From Zingiber officinale (Eukaryota; Streptophyta; Magnoliopsida; Zingiberales; Zingiberaceae), in contig NC_055986.1 in the NCBI RefSeq assembly GCF_018446385.1, positions 26,646,302 through 26,710,301 on the forward strand: a DNA stretch of 64,000 nt. The letters run 5' to 3'. Below the pieces are notes generated by a model that saw nothing but the letters and a program-made list of their open reading frames with translations, was not told where the DNA came from and ran no database searches. The position numbers and the translations under genes are program-made. Shown here one piece after another: positions 10,844 to 23,689 of the stretch (positions are counted from its first letter, which is position 1; each line of letters begins with the position of its first letter).

Positions 10844-12278
10844 ATGGGTCTAGAGAGTGTCAACTCTATTTAGAAGGGTAGTGAACCCAACCTTGATGAA
10901 GTTGGCACTTGGAGAGCATTTTCAAGGTTTCACTAACCTTTGAAAATGAAAAGGATTATTAGTGTTACTCTTTGAAAGAGTAAAATGTGTCAAAATTTGA
11001 GGAGTTGAATCTAATTTAAATTGACACACTTGATAGAAGCAAAAGTAATGCCAAATTTGAAATTCGGCATTTTCTTATGGAATTAAGGGAAATGTAAACC
11101 TTAATCCAAATTGTCACTCTTGGAAAGAGTAACATGTGCCAAATCTTAAGGAATTATGTTTGAATTAAATTGGCATAATTTGGAGAATCATATGAACTAC
11201 CAAGTTGGGATTTTGGTATGTTCTTAGGGAGTCAAGGGCAAATCTGGGCTTAAAATATAAGGTGATTACTCCTTTGGAAGGATAAATATGCCAAAATTTG
11301 AGGAATGTGCTTAATTTTAATTGCCATAAATAAATCAAGAGATTAAAGAAATGCCAAGTTGGGGTTTGGCACTTTCTTGATGAAATTGGGCAATTTAGGA
11401 TTTAATTTTAAGATTAGCTAAGGTTTAAGGACACTTAGATAGGTAATCTAGGTATTTTATTTATGCTAATTTGTCATGCTTTGTTTGTCCATCATATGTC
11501 ATGACATCATATTTATTTTTGCATTCATGATTATTATGAAAAATATATAAAAAAAAATCATGTCATGTCATACATACATCATGTAGTTATAGGAAATTTT
11601 CTTTTGAAAATTATTTCTTTTTGATGTATGTCATAACATATCATGCATCATATCTAATTCCTTGCAATTAATGATTAATGACATTCACTAACAAGTGACA
11701 TCCTAGGTGGATGATCATAAATTTCATAATGCCTAGATAGATATGCATGATCCCTTAGTTTAGGGCAAAACCAAATATACATCTCACAAAGAACCATAAG
11801 GTGACTTGTATGTGTTTTAGTATACATTAGATACAAGTGAGATATTAGGATGGTGAACAAAACTCAAGATGTTGATTTAGTGCATCTTGTTGAGTTTTAG
11901 GTTCATCAAAACACATAATTATGTGTTTTCCAATCATTGGGAAAGCTAATGTACAAGTCATGTGCATTTAGCCCAAAGAACATGGTTGGATATTGGTTTT
12001 TAAAATTCTTTTGAAAACCTTGGTGAAGACTATCTTTTGATAGTATTCATCATTGAAAAGTTAGACACAAATTAGAAGAAAACATTGAAGTTTTCAAGAG
12101 TTTTCAAATTTGTGTCACTCTTTGAAAATAGGAAGTATTTTTATAGAAAACTATTTTTCCTTAATAGAATATACCCTAAATAATGTTTACATGAGTTTTC
12201 ATGATTTTTAGAGGTTTGCAGAATTTTTGGGGAGTTTCTGAAGTCTGCTGAAATTGAATTTCAGAGAAATCAGAAACT

Positions 12279-12510
12279 CAATCGATCAGTCGATCGATTG
12301 GATAAGTTTCGATCGATCAGCCGATCGATTGAAAAGTTCATTCCCACGAACAGAAGGTTAGTGAATCGATCAGTCGATCGATTGACACAGGATGAATCGA
12401 TCAGTCGATCGATTCAGAGGAAATTTCTACAAGCAGAAGCTTGTGGAATCAATCAATGGATCGATTGAAGTAGCTTCAATCGATTGAGTCCCAACTTCAA
12501 TCGATTGGGA
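12279..12510. repeat. Cluster of ATCGATC-GATCGAT palindromes in the GagA tail
   Basis: At least four inverted repeats of the form (C)AATCGATC-N4-GATCGATT(G) at 12279-12300, about 12308-12330, 12364-12385 and 12392-12415, followed by looser CAATCGATTG words. The core is the same as in this element's LTRs. Confidence 0.8.
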
Positions 12511-13562
12511 AGTCTGATTATGGTTGGAAAAACCTGATTTCAGCACATTAAGCCACTTCAAGTTCCAATAATCATTTTAGATCCCTTGGAATTCATTTAT
12601 ATACATTTAGGGGGAGTTTTCTTGATGAAAACATGTATGGATTGGTTAAGATAAATCAAAGTGAAGTTTAGGATGGGGTTTAGTTTCAATTTCGAATTTT
12701 GGAACCTCAAAACTTCAAGTTTTGGTTTTCAAGAGTCATTAATCATTCCTAACCCTTTGGAATACACTTGTATACATTTAGGGGGAGTTTTCATCATGAA
12801 AGCAAGTATGGATTGGTTAAGGTAGACTTAGGTGAAGTTTAGGTTGGGGTTTAGTTTCATTATTGAATTTTGAACCTCAAAACTTTAAGTTTTTCTTTTC
12901 CTGACTGTTTAGGAACTTCAAGTCATTGTTGGTGCAATGACAAAAGTTTGACCATGTTTTTAGGGGGAGCTACTCCTTGAATGCATGAAAATTCACTTTC
13001 AAGGACCTTGGAAGGGGGTTAAACCTTCGTGATGGATAATACTCAGGGTCGAGTATTGGGGGGCAATGGAAGATTGGTTATCTTCATTGCTAGGATGATA
13101 AATGCTTTCAGATGAGCATTGTGGAGTAAAGTACTGCTCAAGGGGGAGCATTGGGTTAATGAAGGGGATTGGACCTTCATTGGTAAAGTGAAAAATGCTC
13201 TTGGATGAGCATTAAGAAGAAGATTACTGCTCAAGGGGGAGCATTGAATATAATGAATGGGAGTTTCATTGGGAAGTTGATGCATGCTCTAGGATAAGCA
13301 TTGTGAAGTGAAGTAGAGCTTAAGGGGGAGGTTTGGCGGCAATGAAGAATATGAGATCTTCATTGTGGGGTTGTTAACAACATATGAGGCTATAAACAAC
13401 GTAGAATTAACTCTTATGGAGAAGAGTTTATTTTCTAGTTTTGATGTGTGACAAAGGGGGAGAATTGGAGGTTAAGTTAGACCTTCATCCCAAGAAGGGG
13501 GAGTTTGTCCTCTAGGAAAGGGAGAGAATGAAGGAAACCTTCATTTATGCTTTATCATGGAG

Positions 13563-13708
13563 TTAAGACTATGGGATTTAGCCTTGTGATAAAGAAGATG
13601 TTAAGGCTATGAGATTTTGCCTTGGTGTAAAGAAGCGATTAAGGCTATGGGATTTAGCCTTGTGATAAAGAAGAGGTTAAGGCTATGAGATTTAGCCTAA
13701 CTTAGAGG
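13563..13708 (+). repeat. 38 bp tandem repeat, four copies
   Basis: Units starting TTAAG(A/G)CTATG begin at 13563, 13601, 13639 and 13677, exactly 38 bp apart; the last is truncated. It lies immediately before the purine tract. Confidence 0.85.
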
Positions 13709-13722
13709 TATTCTCAAACATC

Positions 13723-13736
13723 AAAAAGGGAGAGAT
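13723..13736 (+). other. GagA polypurine tract
   Basis: AAAAAGGGAGAGAT directly before the right LTR. Confidence 0.8.
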
Positions 13737-15454
13737 TATTGGGGCAATTTTCCTAGGTCAAAGTTGACCAGTTTAACTAAGCTTGAGTTGAGTTAAGCTT
13801 GAGTCAGGATTTGAGTTTTGATGTTTGACAATATAAGGAGATTGCTGGAGCAATCGTCCGGTTATGGAGATGGTCAAAGGGTTGACTAGCTTGATGAGAA
13901 TACAAGTCAAGTAGGTCAATGATAACAGGAGACTTGACTGGGAAAGCCCTAACTGGATGTTAGACATTTGGAAAGTCCTAGTAAGGAACTAGGCAGGGGA
14001 AAGTCCTGGCGAGGAGCCAGGCAACGGGAAAGTCCTGGTGAGGAGCCAGGCAACGGGAAATTCCTAGTAGTAGCTAGGCAGGAGAAAGTCCTGGTGAGGA
14101 GCTAGGCAACGGGAAAGTCCTAGTGAGGAGCTGGGCAGGAGAAAGTCCTGGTGAGGAGCCAGACAATTGGAAAGTCCTGGTGAGGAGCCAGTCAAGTGGA
14201 AAGTCCTGGTGAGGAGCCAAGCAGTTGGAAAGTCCAAGTGTGATCTTGGCAAAGGAGAAAGTCCTGGTGAGGAGCTAGGCAATTGGAAAGTCCAAGTGTG
14301 ATCTTGGCAAAGGGTGTAAGTCCAAGCATGTGGTCTTGGAAAGGTAAGTCCTGGTATGACTTGGCAAGGAAGAACCCGACAACTAGGATGAGGCCGAAGG
14401 AAGCTCCTGAAGGCAAGGTGTGAAGGATGGGGAGATATCTGAGGGACGCGAGGCTGATGGAGGAGGCTAGAAGGCTAGTTCGAGGTTGGTCGGGTGTGGC
14501 CAAATGCTAGGCATGGAGACCCAATAGGTCACGGTTGATCGGGAGTTGGGTTGGAGACTTTGGACTTGAGATTGAGTCAAGTCTAGGATGGTCAATCGAT
14601 TGGGCAATCGATTGAACTAGGGTCCAATCGATCAGTCGATCGATTGGAGTGTGCTGCGAAGGAAGAAATGACTCAATCAATTGGTCGATCGATTGGGAGC
14701 ATGAGTCGTGAGCACAGAGGCCTTCCCAATCGATTAGGCAATCGATTGGGAATCTCCAATCGATCGGTCGATCGATTGGAGCTGGGAGTTCTCGCGCGAT
14801 CACGAGAACACAGAAAGCATCTGGATCGATCTGTGGATCGATTCAGACTGTCCCAATCGATTGGCTGATCGATTGGGATTCGACCGTTACGCAGGATGTA
14901 GGTGATGGACGGCTGCGATGGAGTGGTGCTGAAGTGAAAACGATTGGGGTTGATTTCAATCGATTGGGAGCACAGGATATAGCCGTTGCGTAGCGTTTTC
15001 TCCGTAGATTTTTACGATATTCTCCTATGAGCTTTCAACGATTTTCACGCGAGCTTCTCCGACTTTCACCGCCAGTTCTTGAAGGATCTTGAGAGTGTTC
15101 TCTCAAGGTTCAAGAGGAAACAACAAGCAACAAGTAAGCAAGAAGAGAGTGTTTTTACTTGTATTTGTATTTCTTCTTATTGTGTGAGTTGTTTGTGTGT
15201 GTGAGAATTTGTACAAGGCTTCTCCGCCTTCGGCTGCAACCGAGAAGGGGAGTTTTCATAGTGGAGGAGCGTGTCGTGTGTGGATCCTTGAATTAGTCAC
15301 CTCTTCTTGAGGTGGATACCAAGTAAATCTACTTGTTAGCATTGTGTGAGTCTTGTATTTTATTTCCGCTGCATATCATCATCAAGACGCAACCGACAAG
15401 CGCGCGACGAGACACTATTCACTCCCCCCTCTAGCGGGCACATCGGTCCCAACA
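13737..15454 (+). repeat. GagA right LTR
   Basis: 1718 bp. The first bases are TATTGGGG where the left copy has TGTTGGGG, a one-base loss of the terminal TG. It ends CCCAACA and is followed by GGATC. It carries the same GGAAAGTCC array (about 13965-14350) and palindromes (14624-14647) as the left LTR. Confidence 0.9.
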
Positions 15455-15459
15455 GGATC

Positions 15460-16596
15460 ATCATGGGCAGCAACTCATTTCGATCAATTTGTAATTGATC
15501 GAGCGCTTTCTTGAAGATGATGTTCACCGAACTCCCTGTGTCAACAAAAGTTAGGTGAATAGTGTGATTAGCAATTACTGCCCGGATGATCAGTGCGTCG
15601 TCGTGAGGGATCTCCACTCCCTTCAAGTCGCTGGGGCCGAAGCTGATCTCGGGCCCTTCAGCTTTCTCCCTGTTGTATCCCACCGCATGGATCTCCAGCT
15701 GCCGAGCATACGACATCCTAGCTCTGTTGGAGTCGTCGTTAGTCGCCCTCCTGGCGATCATGCCTATTTCTCCTTAGGATGTGTTGCTTCTGTTCTCTTC
15801 TTCCAGAGCGGAGGGTCTATTTCACTCGGGAGGGATCAGTGTCATCCCTCTGCTGATGTTGATGGTGTCGCTCGGTCACCCTTCTTTTGCCCTCTTGTCG
15901 CCTAATAGATCGATGTCTTTGTAACCGATCGGGAGAAGGAGATCGGCGACGATATCCTCTTGGAGTCGGTCAGCTGACGATTTGGGTCACCGGCTAGTGG
16001 AAAGAACAGAACATCGGGGTCCACACCTTGCCTTTTGCCTCCTTCTGCCGACCGTAAGCCACATGCTGCACGACATGTGTCCTGGCCTCATGGTGTGGTC
16101 GCGCTCCTTCGGCCCTCGACCCTTTGGGCAGCTAATGGCTGCTTGATGGTCGACGCTCGGTCGACGCCTCTTTTCTTCTGGTCGCTTGGGCTTTTTCCAC
16201 ATTTATATATTTGTTGACCTTCATGAGCATGTGGTTGAAGTCCCTGGGAGGTTTTCTAATGAGCGATCGAAAGAAATCTCCCTCGACAAGCCCCTGAGTG
16301 AAGGCGTTCATCATTATCTCGGATGAGACAGAGGAGATGTCCATGGCTACTTGATTGAAACGTTGTATGTACGCTCGGAGCGCTTCCTGGGCCCTTGATT
16401 TAGGGCAGAGAGGCTGATGCTCGTTTTCTGATAGCGTCGGCTGTTGGCAAAATGGTGTTGGAACACGGCTCGGAAGTCTTTGAAGCTTCGTATTGAGTCG
16501 TCTCGCAGTCTTCGGAACCAGCGCTATGCCGATCCGGAGAGGGTTGTGAGGAAGACTCGGCCCATCTGTATATTGGTGCAGCGTGGCTTCATTATC
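15460..16596 (-). pseudogene. Gypsy-1 gag and aspartic protease fragment
   Basis: The minus strand from 15761 downward reads RQLEIHAVG, then IPHDDALIIRAVIANHT and FVDTGSSVNIIFKKA, an aspartic protease with its D-T-G catalytic motif. Upstream on that strand (about 16132-16344) is the Gag segment MMNAFTQGLVEGDFFRSLI and an Arg/Pro-rich linker, with a CCHC-like start (MFCSFH) near 16010. Frameshifts separate these pieces. The copy joins 533 on one side and 26283 on the other once the insertions are removed. Confidence 0.8.
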
Positions 16597-16601
16597 AAAC
16601 C

Positions 16602-19162
16602 TGTTAGAGTGTATACTAAAAGCCTAGCTTTTGGTATAAACATTTATCTAGAAATAAGAATCACATTGGTCAAATGTCTACATTTATGATAAATGTAGTT
16701 GTTCAATTAATTTATATTGTAGATAACATGGTGTGTGGTGTCACACACAGAGGATCATGTTATCAGTACCTTATAAATTATAAACAGTAACTCACGACCA
16801 TAATGGAAAGGAACAAACCATTGGAAGGTCGTAGTGTAATTAGGTATTAGTTTATCTTAACTATATAATTACACTAGTACACTTAGAGTGTATTGAGTAG
16901 GACCATTAGAGGTCGTTTCTTTTATACTGACTTTATAAAGAAACAAAGACCTCAGTTATTATGGAAGTGTGTGCTCTTAATCCTAATATAATAACAAGCA
17001 CATATATTTGATATTTATTTCTTTAATTTATCAATGGGTGAGATTTAGTTCGATGAATCAATAAGCCCGATAAGTTGGGAAATGATATCACTTATAGTGT
17101 GTATTGTTGATTATAGAAGGAAGCGTGTCCTAGTGATCTAGGTTGAGAATGTCCTCAAGAGGAGCTCATAAGGATTGTCATGTTAAACCCTGCGGTGGAC
17201 TTAGTCCGACATGACGATAAGGTTGAGTGGTACTACTCTTGGACTAAGATATTAATTAAATGAGTTGTCAATAACTCGCTTAATTAGTGGACATTTGACA
17301 TCTTAAAACAGGAGACTAACACACTCATAATAAGAAGGAGCCCAAAATGTAATTTGGGATTGGTGCAGTAGTTCAATAATAGTTCTTTAGTGGAATGAAT
17401 TATTATTGATGGAATTAAGTTGTGTGTTGGGCGAACACGGAAGCTTAATTTCATCGGAGACCAAAACCAATTCCTCCTCTCGGTCCCTATCGTAGCCTCT
17501 TGTATATAGAGATTTATACCACCACATACCCACCTTCTTACCCAACCAATAGGGTCGAAGCTAAGCTTGAAGCTCGAGCTTAGGGCCGGCGCCTAAAGGT
17601 TGGCCTTAAGGTGGACGGCCATTAACTTGGAGCCCAAGTTTAGGTGGTCGGCTACATCATATTAAAAGGATTTTTATTAAAATTATTTCTTATGTGGATA
17701 TCATAGTTTTAAAGAGAGTTTAAAATTAAATCTTTCCTTTTAAAGCTTTCTAAAAGATTAAGAAAAGATTTGAAATCTTTCCTTATTTGTAGATTGAAAG
17801 GAGATTTTATTTTTAAGAAAACTTTCCTTTTTCACCATGATAATAATTTAAAAGAGAGTTTAAAAATTAAATATTCTCTTTTATTAGTTTCTACAAAATA
17901 TTAAGAAAAGATTTGATATCTTTCCTTATTTGTAGATTGAAAAAAGATTTTAATTTTTAGAGATAACTTTCCTTTTTGGAAATTATCCACATGTTTAAAA
18001 GAAAGATTTTAATTTATAAAATTTCCTTTTTACTAACCAATCATGAAGGGATAAAAATTATTGGAGAAATATTTATAAATTTTTGGAAACAAATTAGGAA
18101 GTTTTAATTCTTGTGTGAATTAAACTTTCCTTGTTTTAGAATTAGAAGTGGCCGAGAAGATGTTTATGAGGAGGAAATTATTTTTTTAATTAAAAATGTT
18201 TCCCTTTTCATGGCAAAAGAATTAAGGAAGTTTTTATTAAAATTTCCTTATTTGTCAAGACCAAGGATTATAAAAGAGGGGTAGAGGTGCCTTCAAGGGT
18301 GATCAACTCTATTATTCTTCTTCCTCTCTTTTCCTCCTTGGTGGCCGGCCCTAGCTTCTTCCTCTTCTCTTCTCTATGGCCGGAACCTCTCTTGGAGCTC
18401 TTGATGGTGGCCGGTTCTAGCTAGGAGAAGAAAGAGAGAAAGGTGGTTTTGTTTCTTGCATCCCTTGGAGCTTGGTGGTGGTGGCCGGACCTCTACTTCT
18501 CTTGGAGAATTGTGGTGGCCGAAACTTGCAAGGAAGAAGAAGGTGCTTGGTGGTTCTCATCTCGGAAGATCGTTGCCCACACAACGTCCGAGGTTAGAAG
18601 AGGAATACTGTAGACGATCAAGAGGTCTTTTAGAAGGTATAACTAGTAATTTTTCCTTTCCGCATCATGCTAGTTATTTATGGAAATAATACCAAATACA
18701 AGAGGCTTACGATTCTAGTATTTCGAATATGTTTTTCGAAGTTGTGTTCTTTTATTTTTATTTTCCTTGTGATTTGATTGTTCTTTTTGGTTGACCTAAA
18801 GTTATTTTAGGAAATTAAATATTAGCTTTCCATAAAAGGTTTTGTCTAGTCGGTGGTGGTTGTTCCCATATCCAAGAAGGCCATGTGCCTCGCCACGTCA
18901 GTACTGGGAACCAATTATGGAAATTAATATTTAATGGAATTAATAACTTAGGTGATTTGGATCAAACGTGTTAAGTTCCGCAGGAGATCCAAGTCTAAAC
19001 CTTAAAGAACAAATAGATTAAGTTTTGGATCAAACGTGTTAAGTTCCGTAGGCGATCCAAAATTTAATTTAAAAGAACACATGGTAGCTAGGAAAAGGTT
19101 CAAACCTTTGTACAAAATTTTTGTACAGTGAAACCTCTAAGTTTTCCGAGTAGCAACCAACA
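16602..19162 (+). repeat. Copia-1 left LTR
   Basis: Aligns along its full length with 23690-26277. It differs by small indels and by changes at several sites that read GGCCGGCC in the right copy (for example near 17568 and 18150). The short Gly/Arg-rich open frame near 18456-18689 is present in both LTRs and is not a gene. Confidence 0.9.
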
Positions 19163-19164
19163 AT

Positions 19165-19176
19165 TGGTATCAGAGC
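19165..19176 (+). other. Copia-1 primer-binding site
   Basis: TGGTATCAGAGC two bases after the left LTR. Confidence 0.92.
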
Positions 19177-22100
19177 TAGGGTTTTGCCTCTGTGTATTTG
19201 GTATTAGTTTAATTATGCACATGTCATACATAATTTAGGCAGATTAATAGTAGGATGTGCTTACTTTGTGGATGCAGGATCCAACTATTATGGCTTATAG
19301 TTATTATGTGTGTGATTGGACCCTTGGACATGTCAAGGGCATTTTATTGTGTGTGCATGATTGTATTATAAAATACAGCAGGAGCTGTATTTAGTTTTAT
19401 TAGGATTTTATTTTTTGATCTAGATACATGTACATTCCTTCGAGGAATATAGGATCGAAAAATGTAAAATTCTATTTATGTCACGGATCGAGTCTTGCAA
19501 GGCGTGGAACCTTTTAAGGACCAGAGGCGCAGCGGAACAAGGAGCAAGATGGATGCGACAACTAGACCCGGTGGCGGTGGCCAAAGATGGCAGCAGCTAG
19601 GGTTGGCGACACACGGAGGACAGCAATAGATAAAAGCCATAATAGTTGAAAATTAGTTTTTCTATTTATTGCTTTTTATGCTGTGTTGTGTGTGCTTGTT
19701 AGTATGCATATTTAGTAGGCTAGCATAGTTAAAATTCCTCATTTATAAATAACTAAGTGGGAGAGGGATTTTTAAGTAAATCCCATGGTCTCCATTACTG
19801 GTTTGTAAGTGATGCAAACAAGCTTGCGCGTTGGCTCTGAGTGCCTTCCTCCATAACGGATGAGCTTGTTTGTGGATCACTAGAACAGACTTCCATTTTT
19901 GGATGACTATAGGAAGTTAATTAAGAGCGTGTGATCTTCCCCAACGGAAGGGGCATAATCTTATTAATGGACTTAGTGTCAAGTAATGGTATACACTTAG
20001 ACACATTTAATAGTATCCTCCCCAACGGAGTCACTACTATCACTTGTGTGACCAAAAGGAAATCAACTATTGATTTGTCATAAAACTAGATTGGCAATAT
20101 AATAAAATTAATAAACCCCTCTTACAAATGTTTGAATTTGTATACGTCCACACTAACGTGGCATACAAGATTCATGGTGTTTGAGATAATTTTATTTGTC
20201 AAAAAGTTATATTGACAAGATAGTCAATGGGTAAAACCCTCCTCTTACAAATGATGAATTTGTATACGCCCACACTTACGTGGCATGCAAAATTTACGGT
20301 GTTTGAGGTGTTGGTAAATTTAAATAATATTGTTTGAGGAATCAATGTTATTTTAAATTCAAAGAGTTTTGACCAAATATTTGATCAAAGACAGATCAAC
20401 TATTAATTTTATTCGTTATAAAGTAAAGTTGACGAGATAATAAAATTAATGAATAAAATCTCCTCTTCGATTTTGTATACAAAATTTATGGAGATTTTAA
20501 GGAGTTGATCTTGACCTATTTTTGAGATTTAGGATGTTTGTCAATCCCTAGTAGTCATACTATAGAAAGACTTAGTAGTCCCAATTGTAATGATTGGAAA
20601 TAGGACTTGGACATTAAGGTAGACTGTCTTCTTAGAACTAAGAACAATTTAGGTGTATTTAATTCATTAGTTGAAACATGCCTAGTGGTGTTATCTACCA
20701 GAACCTGGAGTGTAGATACAAGATGCCATTAATCATGTCTGCAATTCATTGCAGGGTTCCAGGAAACCCGACAACTAAATGAAAGGTAAATCACCGTCCA
20801 CATGTGTAAAAGTGGTAGCTGTTGCAGTGGGAGATGTTTATCCTTTGATAAGAATAAAATATGGATTTTAAGTAATTGTCTTTACGTACCAAGTTTAGAA
20901 AGAACCTGATTTCAGTTTCTAAACTATTATAGATATTGTGTCTATTTTGATAACAAAGTTGTTATCAAGAAAAATAGGGAAGTTATCTATTCTGGTATGA
21001 TGGTTGACAATTTATAATCCAATAACTCTCACGATGCAACAAATGGAAATTAGTAACACATCTTCTAATTTTAAGAGAAAGCAACCTTCGGAAATGAACC
21101 AATTATATCTTTGGCACCTAAAGCTAGGTTATACTTAAGTAGGATTCATTGGTAGCTGATGAACTTTTGGGTTCATTGGTAGTGGAAATCTTTCCAACCT
21201 GCGAGTCTTACTTGGAAGGAAAATAACCAAGAAGCTTTTAAGTCCAAGGGGTATGGAGTCAAAGATATGTTGAAATCGTTTCATTCTGATTTGTGTGATC
21301 CTATGACTATCCAAACAAGAGGTAGTATTGAATATTTCGTCTATTTTATAGACAACTATTCAAGATACAAATAAATTTACTTAATGTACCGCAAGACTAA
21401 GTACTTTGATTAGTTCAAAGAGTACAAGGCTGATGCGGAGAAATGCTAAAGTAAATGTCACTATGGTAAGATCGTAGTGGCAAGTATCTCTTGGGAGAAT
21501 TTAGGAGTCACTTATCAAAAGTAGGGATTCAATCCCAACTAACTGCACCTGGTACACCCCAACAGAATGGTATAGTAGAAAGAAGGTAAAGGACTCTTAT
21601 GAAATAATTAGATAGATGATGAGTTATTCAGAAAATTACCAAATTTGTTTTAAGGATAAACTCTGAAAACGAAAGTGAACATAGTACCTTCCAAGTTAGA
21701 ACTCTCTACTCATATAGAATTGCTGAATAGGTGAAAACCTATTTTGAAGCATATTCGGATTCGGGTAATCCAGCACATATGTTAAAAAGAGACAATGATA
21801 AGTTGGATAGGAGTTCACTTGTTTGTAAGTTATCCTAGATAAACAAAAGTAGGTTTATAGTCTTAAAAATCATAAGGTCATTGTTAGCATCAATGACTGA
21901 TTTTTTAGAAAAGGACTATATAATGAACCACGTGCTCATAAGTAAATTTGTTCTTAAGGAAATAATAAAGGACATGTCTAACCTAGTACCAACTGTACAA
22001 GATGAGATACCATAAGAAAATTGCAACACGTATCACAAATTGATACACAATTACAGAAAGTGTCTTGTTGTAGTGGGAGGGTTGTTATGCAACCTAAATA

Positions 22101-23675
22101 GGTTCATGTTTTGGGAGAGTTTTTGGACTCGATCCCTGGAGGACATGAACCTGATCTCCGGTCATATGATAAAGCACTCCAAGATAAAGATACATCATCT
22201 TGGCAAAGAGTAATGAATAAAAGAATTAGAATATATATATTCTAATAAAATCTGGAAGCTTGTAGAATCACCAAATGGTGTAAAAGTCGTTGGGTGTAAA
22301 AAGGTCTATAATAGGAAAAGAGGGATAGACAGGAAGGTAGTAACTTTCAAAGCAAGACTTGATGAAAAAGGAAACTTTTTCACTGGTAGTCATGCTTAAG
22401 TCTATCCGGATTCTTTTATCTATTTGGCAAGAGGATGTCAAGACAACATTCCTTAATGGAAGTCTTGAAGAAAGCATCCATATAAAGCAGCCAGAAGGGT
22501 TCATTGCAAAGGGCTAAGAGCATCTTGTGTGTAAGCTTAATCAGTCAATGGACTGAGGCAAAGCTTCAAGGTCTTGGAACATCCGGTTTATCAAAGTAAT
22601 CCAGATCTATGAATTTAGTAACCGGATAAGTCTTGTGTATACAAAAGGTGTGATGGAAGCGTGGTGGTATTTCTTGTACTATACGTAGATAACATTTTTG
22701 GTAGTTGAAAACAATATCAAAATGTTGTCAGAAGTAAGGGTATGGTTGTCCAAACAATTAGATATAAAGGACTTGGGAGAATGTATATATTCTTGAGATC
22801 AAAGTAATAAGGGATCGCAAGAAAAAATATATTTTACTTATCCCAAGCTTGATACATCGGAAAAATCCTTGCTCATTTTAAGCATGCAAAACTCCTAGAA
22901 AGGTTTCTTACCTTTTAAGCATGGAGTGTCTTTATCTAAAGAGATGTCTCCGATGACATCAAAGGAGATTGAGGACATGTAGGCAGTTCTTTATGCTTCG
23001 GCAGTTAGACAACCTAATGTATGCTATGCACGAGATCGAAAATCTGTTTTGCCAAGGGGATAGTTAGCAGATATCAAAGTAACCCTAGACAAGGACATTG
23101 GACTGCAGTAAAGCATATATTAAAGTACCTTAGAGGAACTAGAGATTATATGCTAGCTTACAAGGCAGTTAATTTGGTCCCTGTGGGTTGCATGGATTTT
23201 GACTTCCAATCGGATAGGGACAATAATAAGTCAACCTCGGAGTTTTGTGTTTACTTTAGGAGGTAAAGTCATAACTATGGAAGAGTGATAAGCATAGGTG
23301 TTTTTCTGGACTCCACCATAGAAGCTTAATATATGGCAACCCTATGAGGAAACCATAAAAGCTGAATGACTTAATTACCTCAAGATAGACTTAGATATGA
23401 TTTCTAGTTTGTCCAAAGATTATTACAATTTATTGTAATAATAATGGTGCAGTAACAAACTCGAAGAAACCATGAGTCTATAAGGCAAGTAAACACAATA
23501 GAGCGCAAGTACTACCCAATACGAGAAATAGGAGAAGTTGTTGCCGCCTAGAATGCATCAGATGATGACCTATAGATCTTTTCACTAAGGTCCTTAAGGC
23601 GAGAGCTTTTGATGGACATGTTGAAGGGTTGGGAATCAGATGTATGGCAGCAGATATGGCAGCTTAGTCTTTTAG
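19177..23675 (+). pseudogene. Copia-1 internal region with degenerate pol
   Basis: No convincing gag is visible in 19177-20500, where several near-repeats of a TTTGTATACG(T/C)CC(C)ACAC word occur (about 20140-20480). From about 20700 the pre-integrase region can be read (NCLYVPS near 20880). Integrase follows (FHSDLCDPM, then a D-N-YSRY segment near 21290-21370, and GTPQQNGIVERR near 21550). Reverse transcriptase traces (YVDNI near 22680) and RNase H (HILKYLRGTRDYML near 23110-23160) come next. Stops and frameshifts occur throughout, so no protein can be made. The order PR-IN-RT-RH defines Ty1/copia. Confidence 0.8.
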
Positions 23676-23680
23676 TATAA

Positions 23681-23689
23681 GTGGGAGAT
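23681..23689 (+). other. Copia-1 polypurine tract
   Basis: GTGGGAGAT abutting the right LTR. Confidence 0.8.

Larger units (their letters stand above)
10844..13736 (+). other. GagA non-coding tail between gag and 3' LTR
   Basis: About 2.9 kb without coding potential. The first ~1.3 kb is recognisably homologous to the GagB tail, including ACTCTT-AAGAGT hairpins at 10967 and 11116. Then come family-specific palindromes (12279-12510), a stretch rich in AAGGGGGAG words in degenerate ~100 bp repeats (about 13030-13350), a 38 bp repeat (13563-13708) and the purine tract. Confidence 0.7.
539..15454 (+). mobile_element. GagA: gag-only, SIRE-like Ty1/copia-derived LTR element (outer element)
   Basis: The element begins TGTTGGGGC and ends CCCAACA, flanked by the 5 bp duplication GGATC. 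Its left LTR is 539-1969 plus 8839-9092 (split by GagB); its right LTR is 13737-15454. An initiator-Met-type primer site follows the left LTR and a purine tract precedes the right one. Between them lie a broken gag (9149-10843) and about 2.9 kb without coding sequence. No protease, integrase, reverse transcriptase or RNase H is visible. Without the nested element it is about 8 kb. The class resembles the plant elements called TR-GAG or LARD; it would need enzymes from an autonomous copia relative. Confidence 0.85.

Noticed and set aside
18456..18689. Gly/Arg-rich open frame present twice (also 25570-25761)
   Set aside because: It lies inside both Copia-1 LTRs and is duplicated only because LTRs are; no known domain, and the C-terminal parts differ by frameshift.
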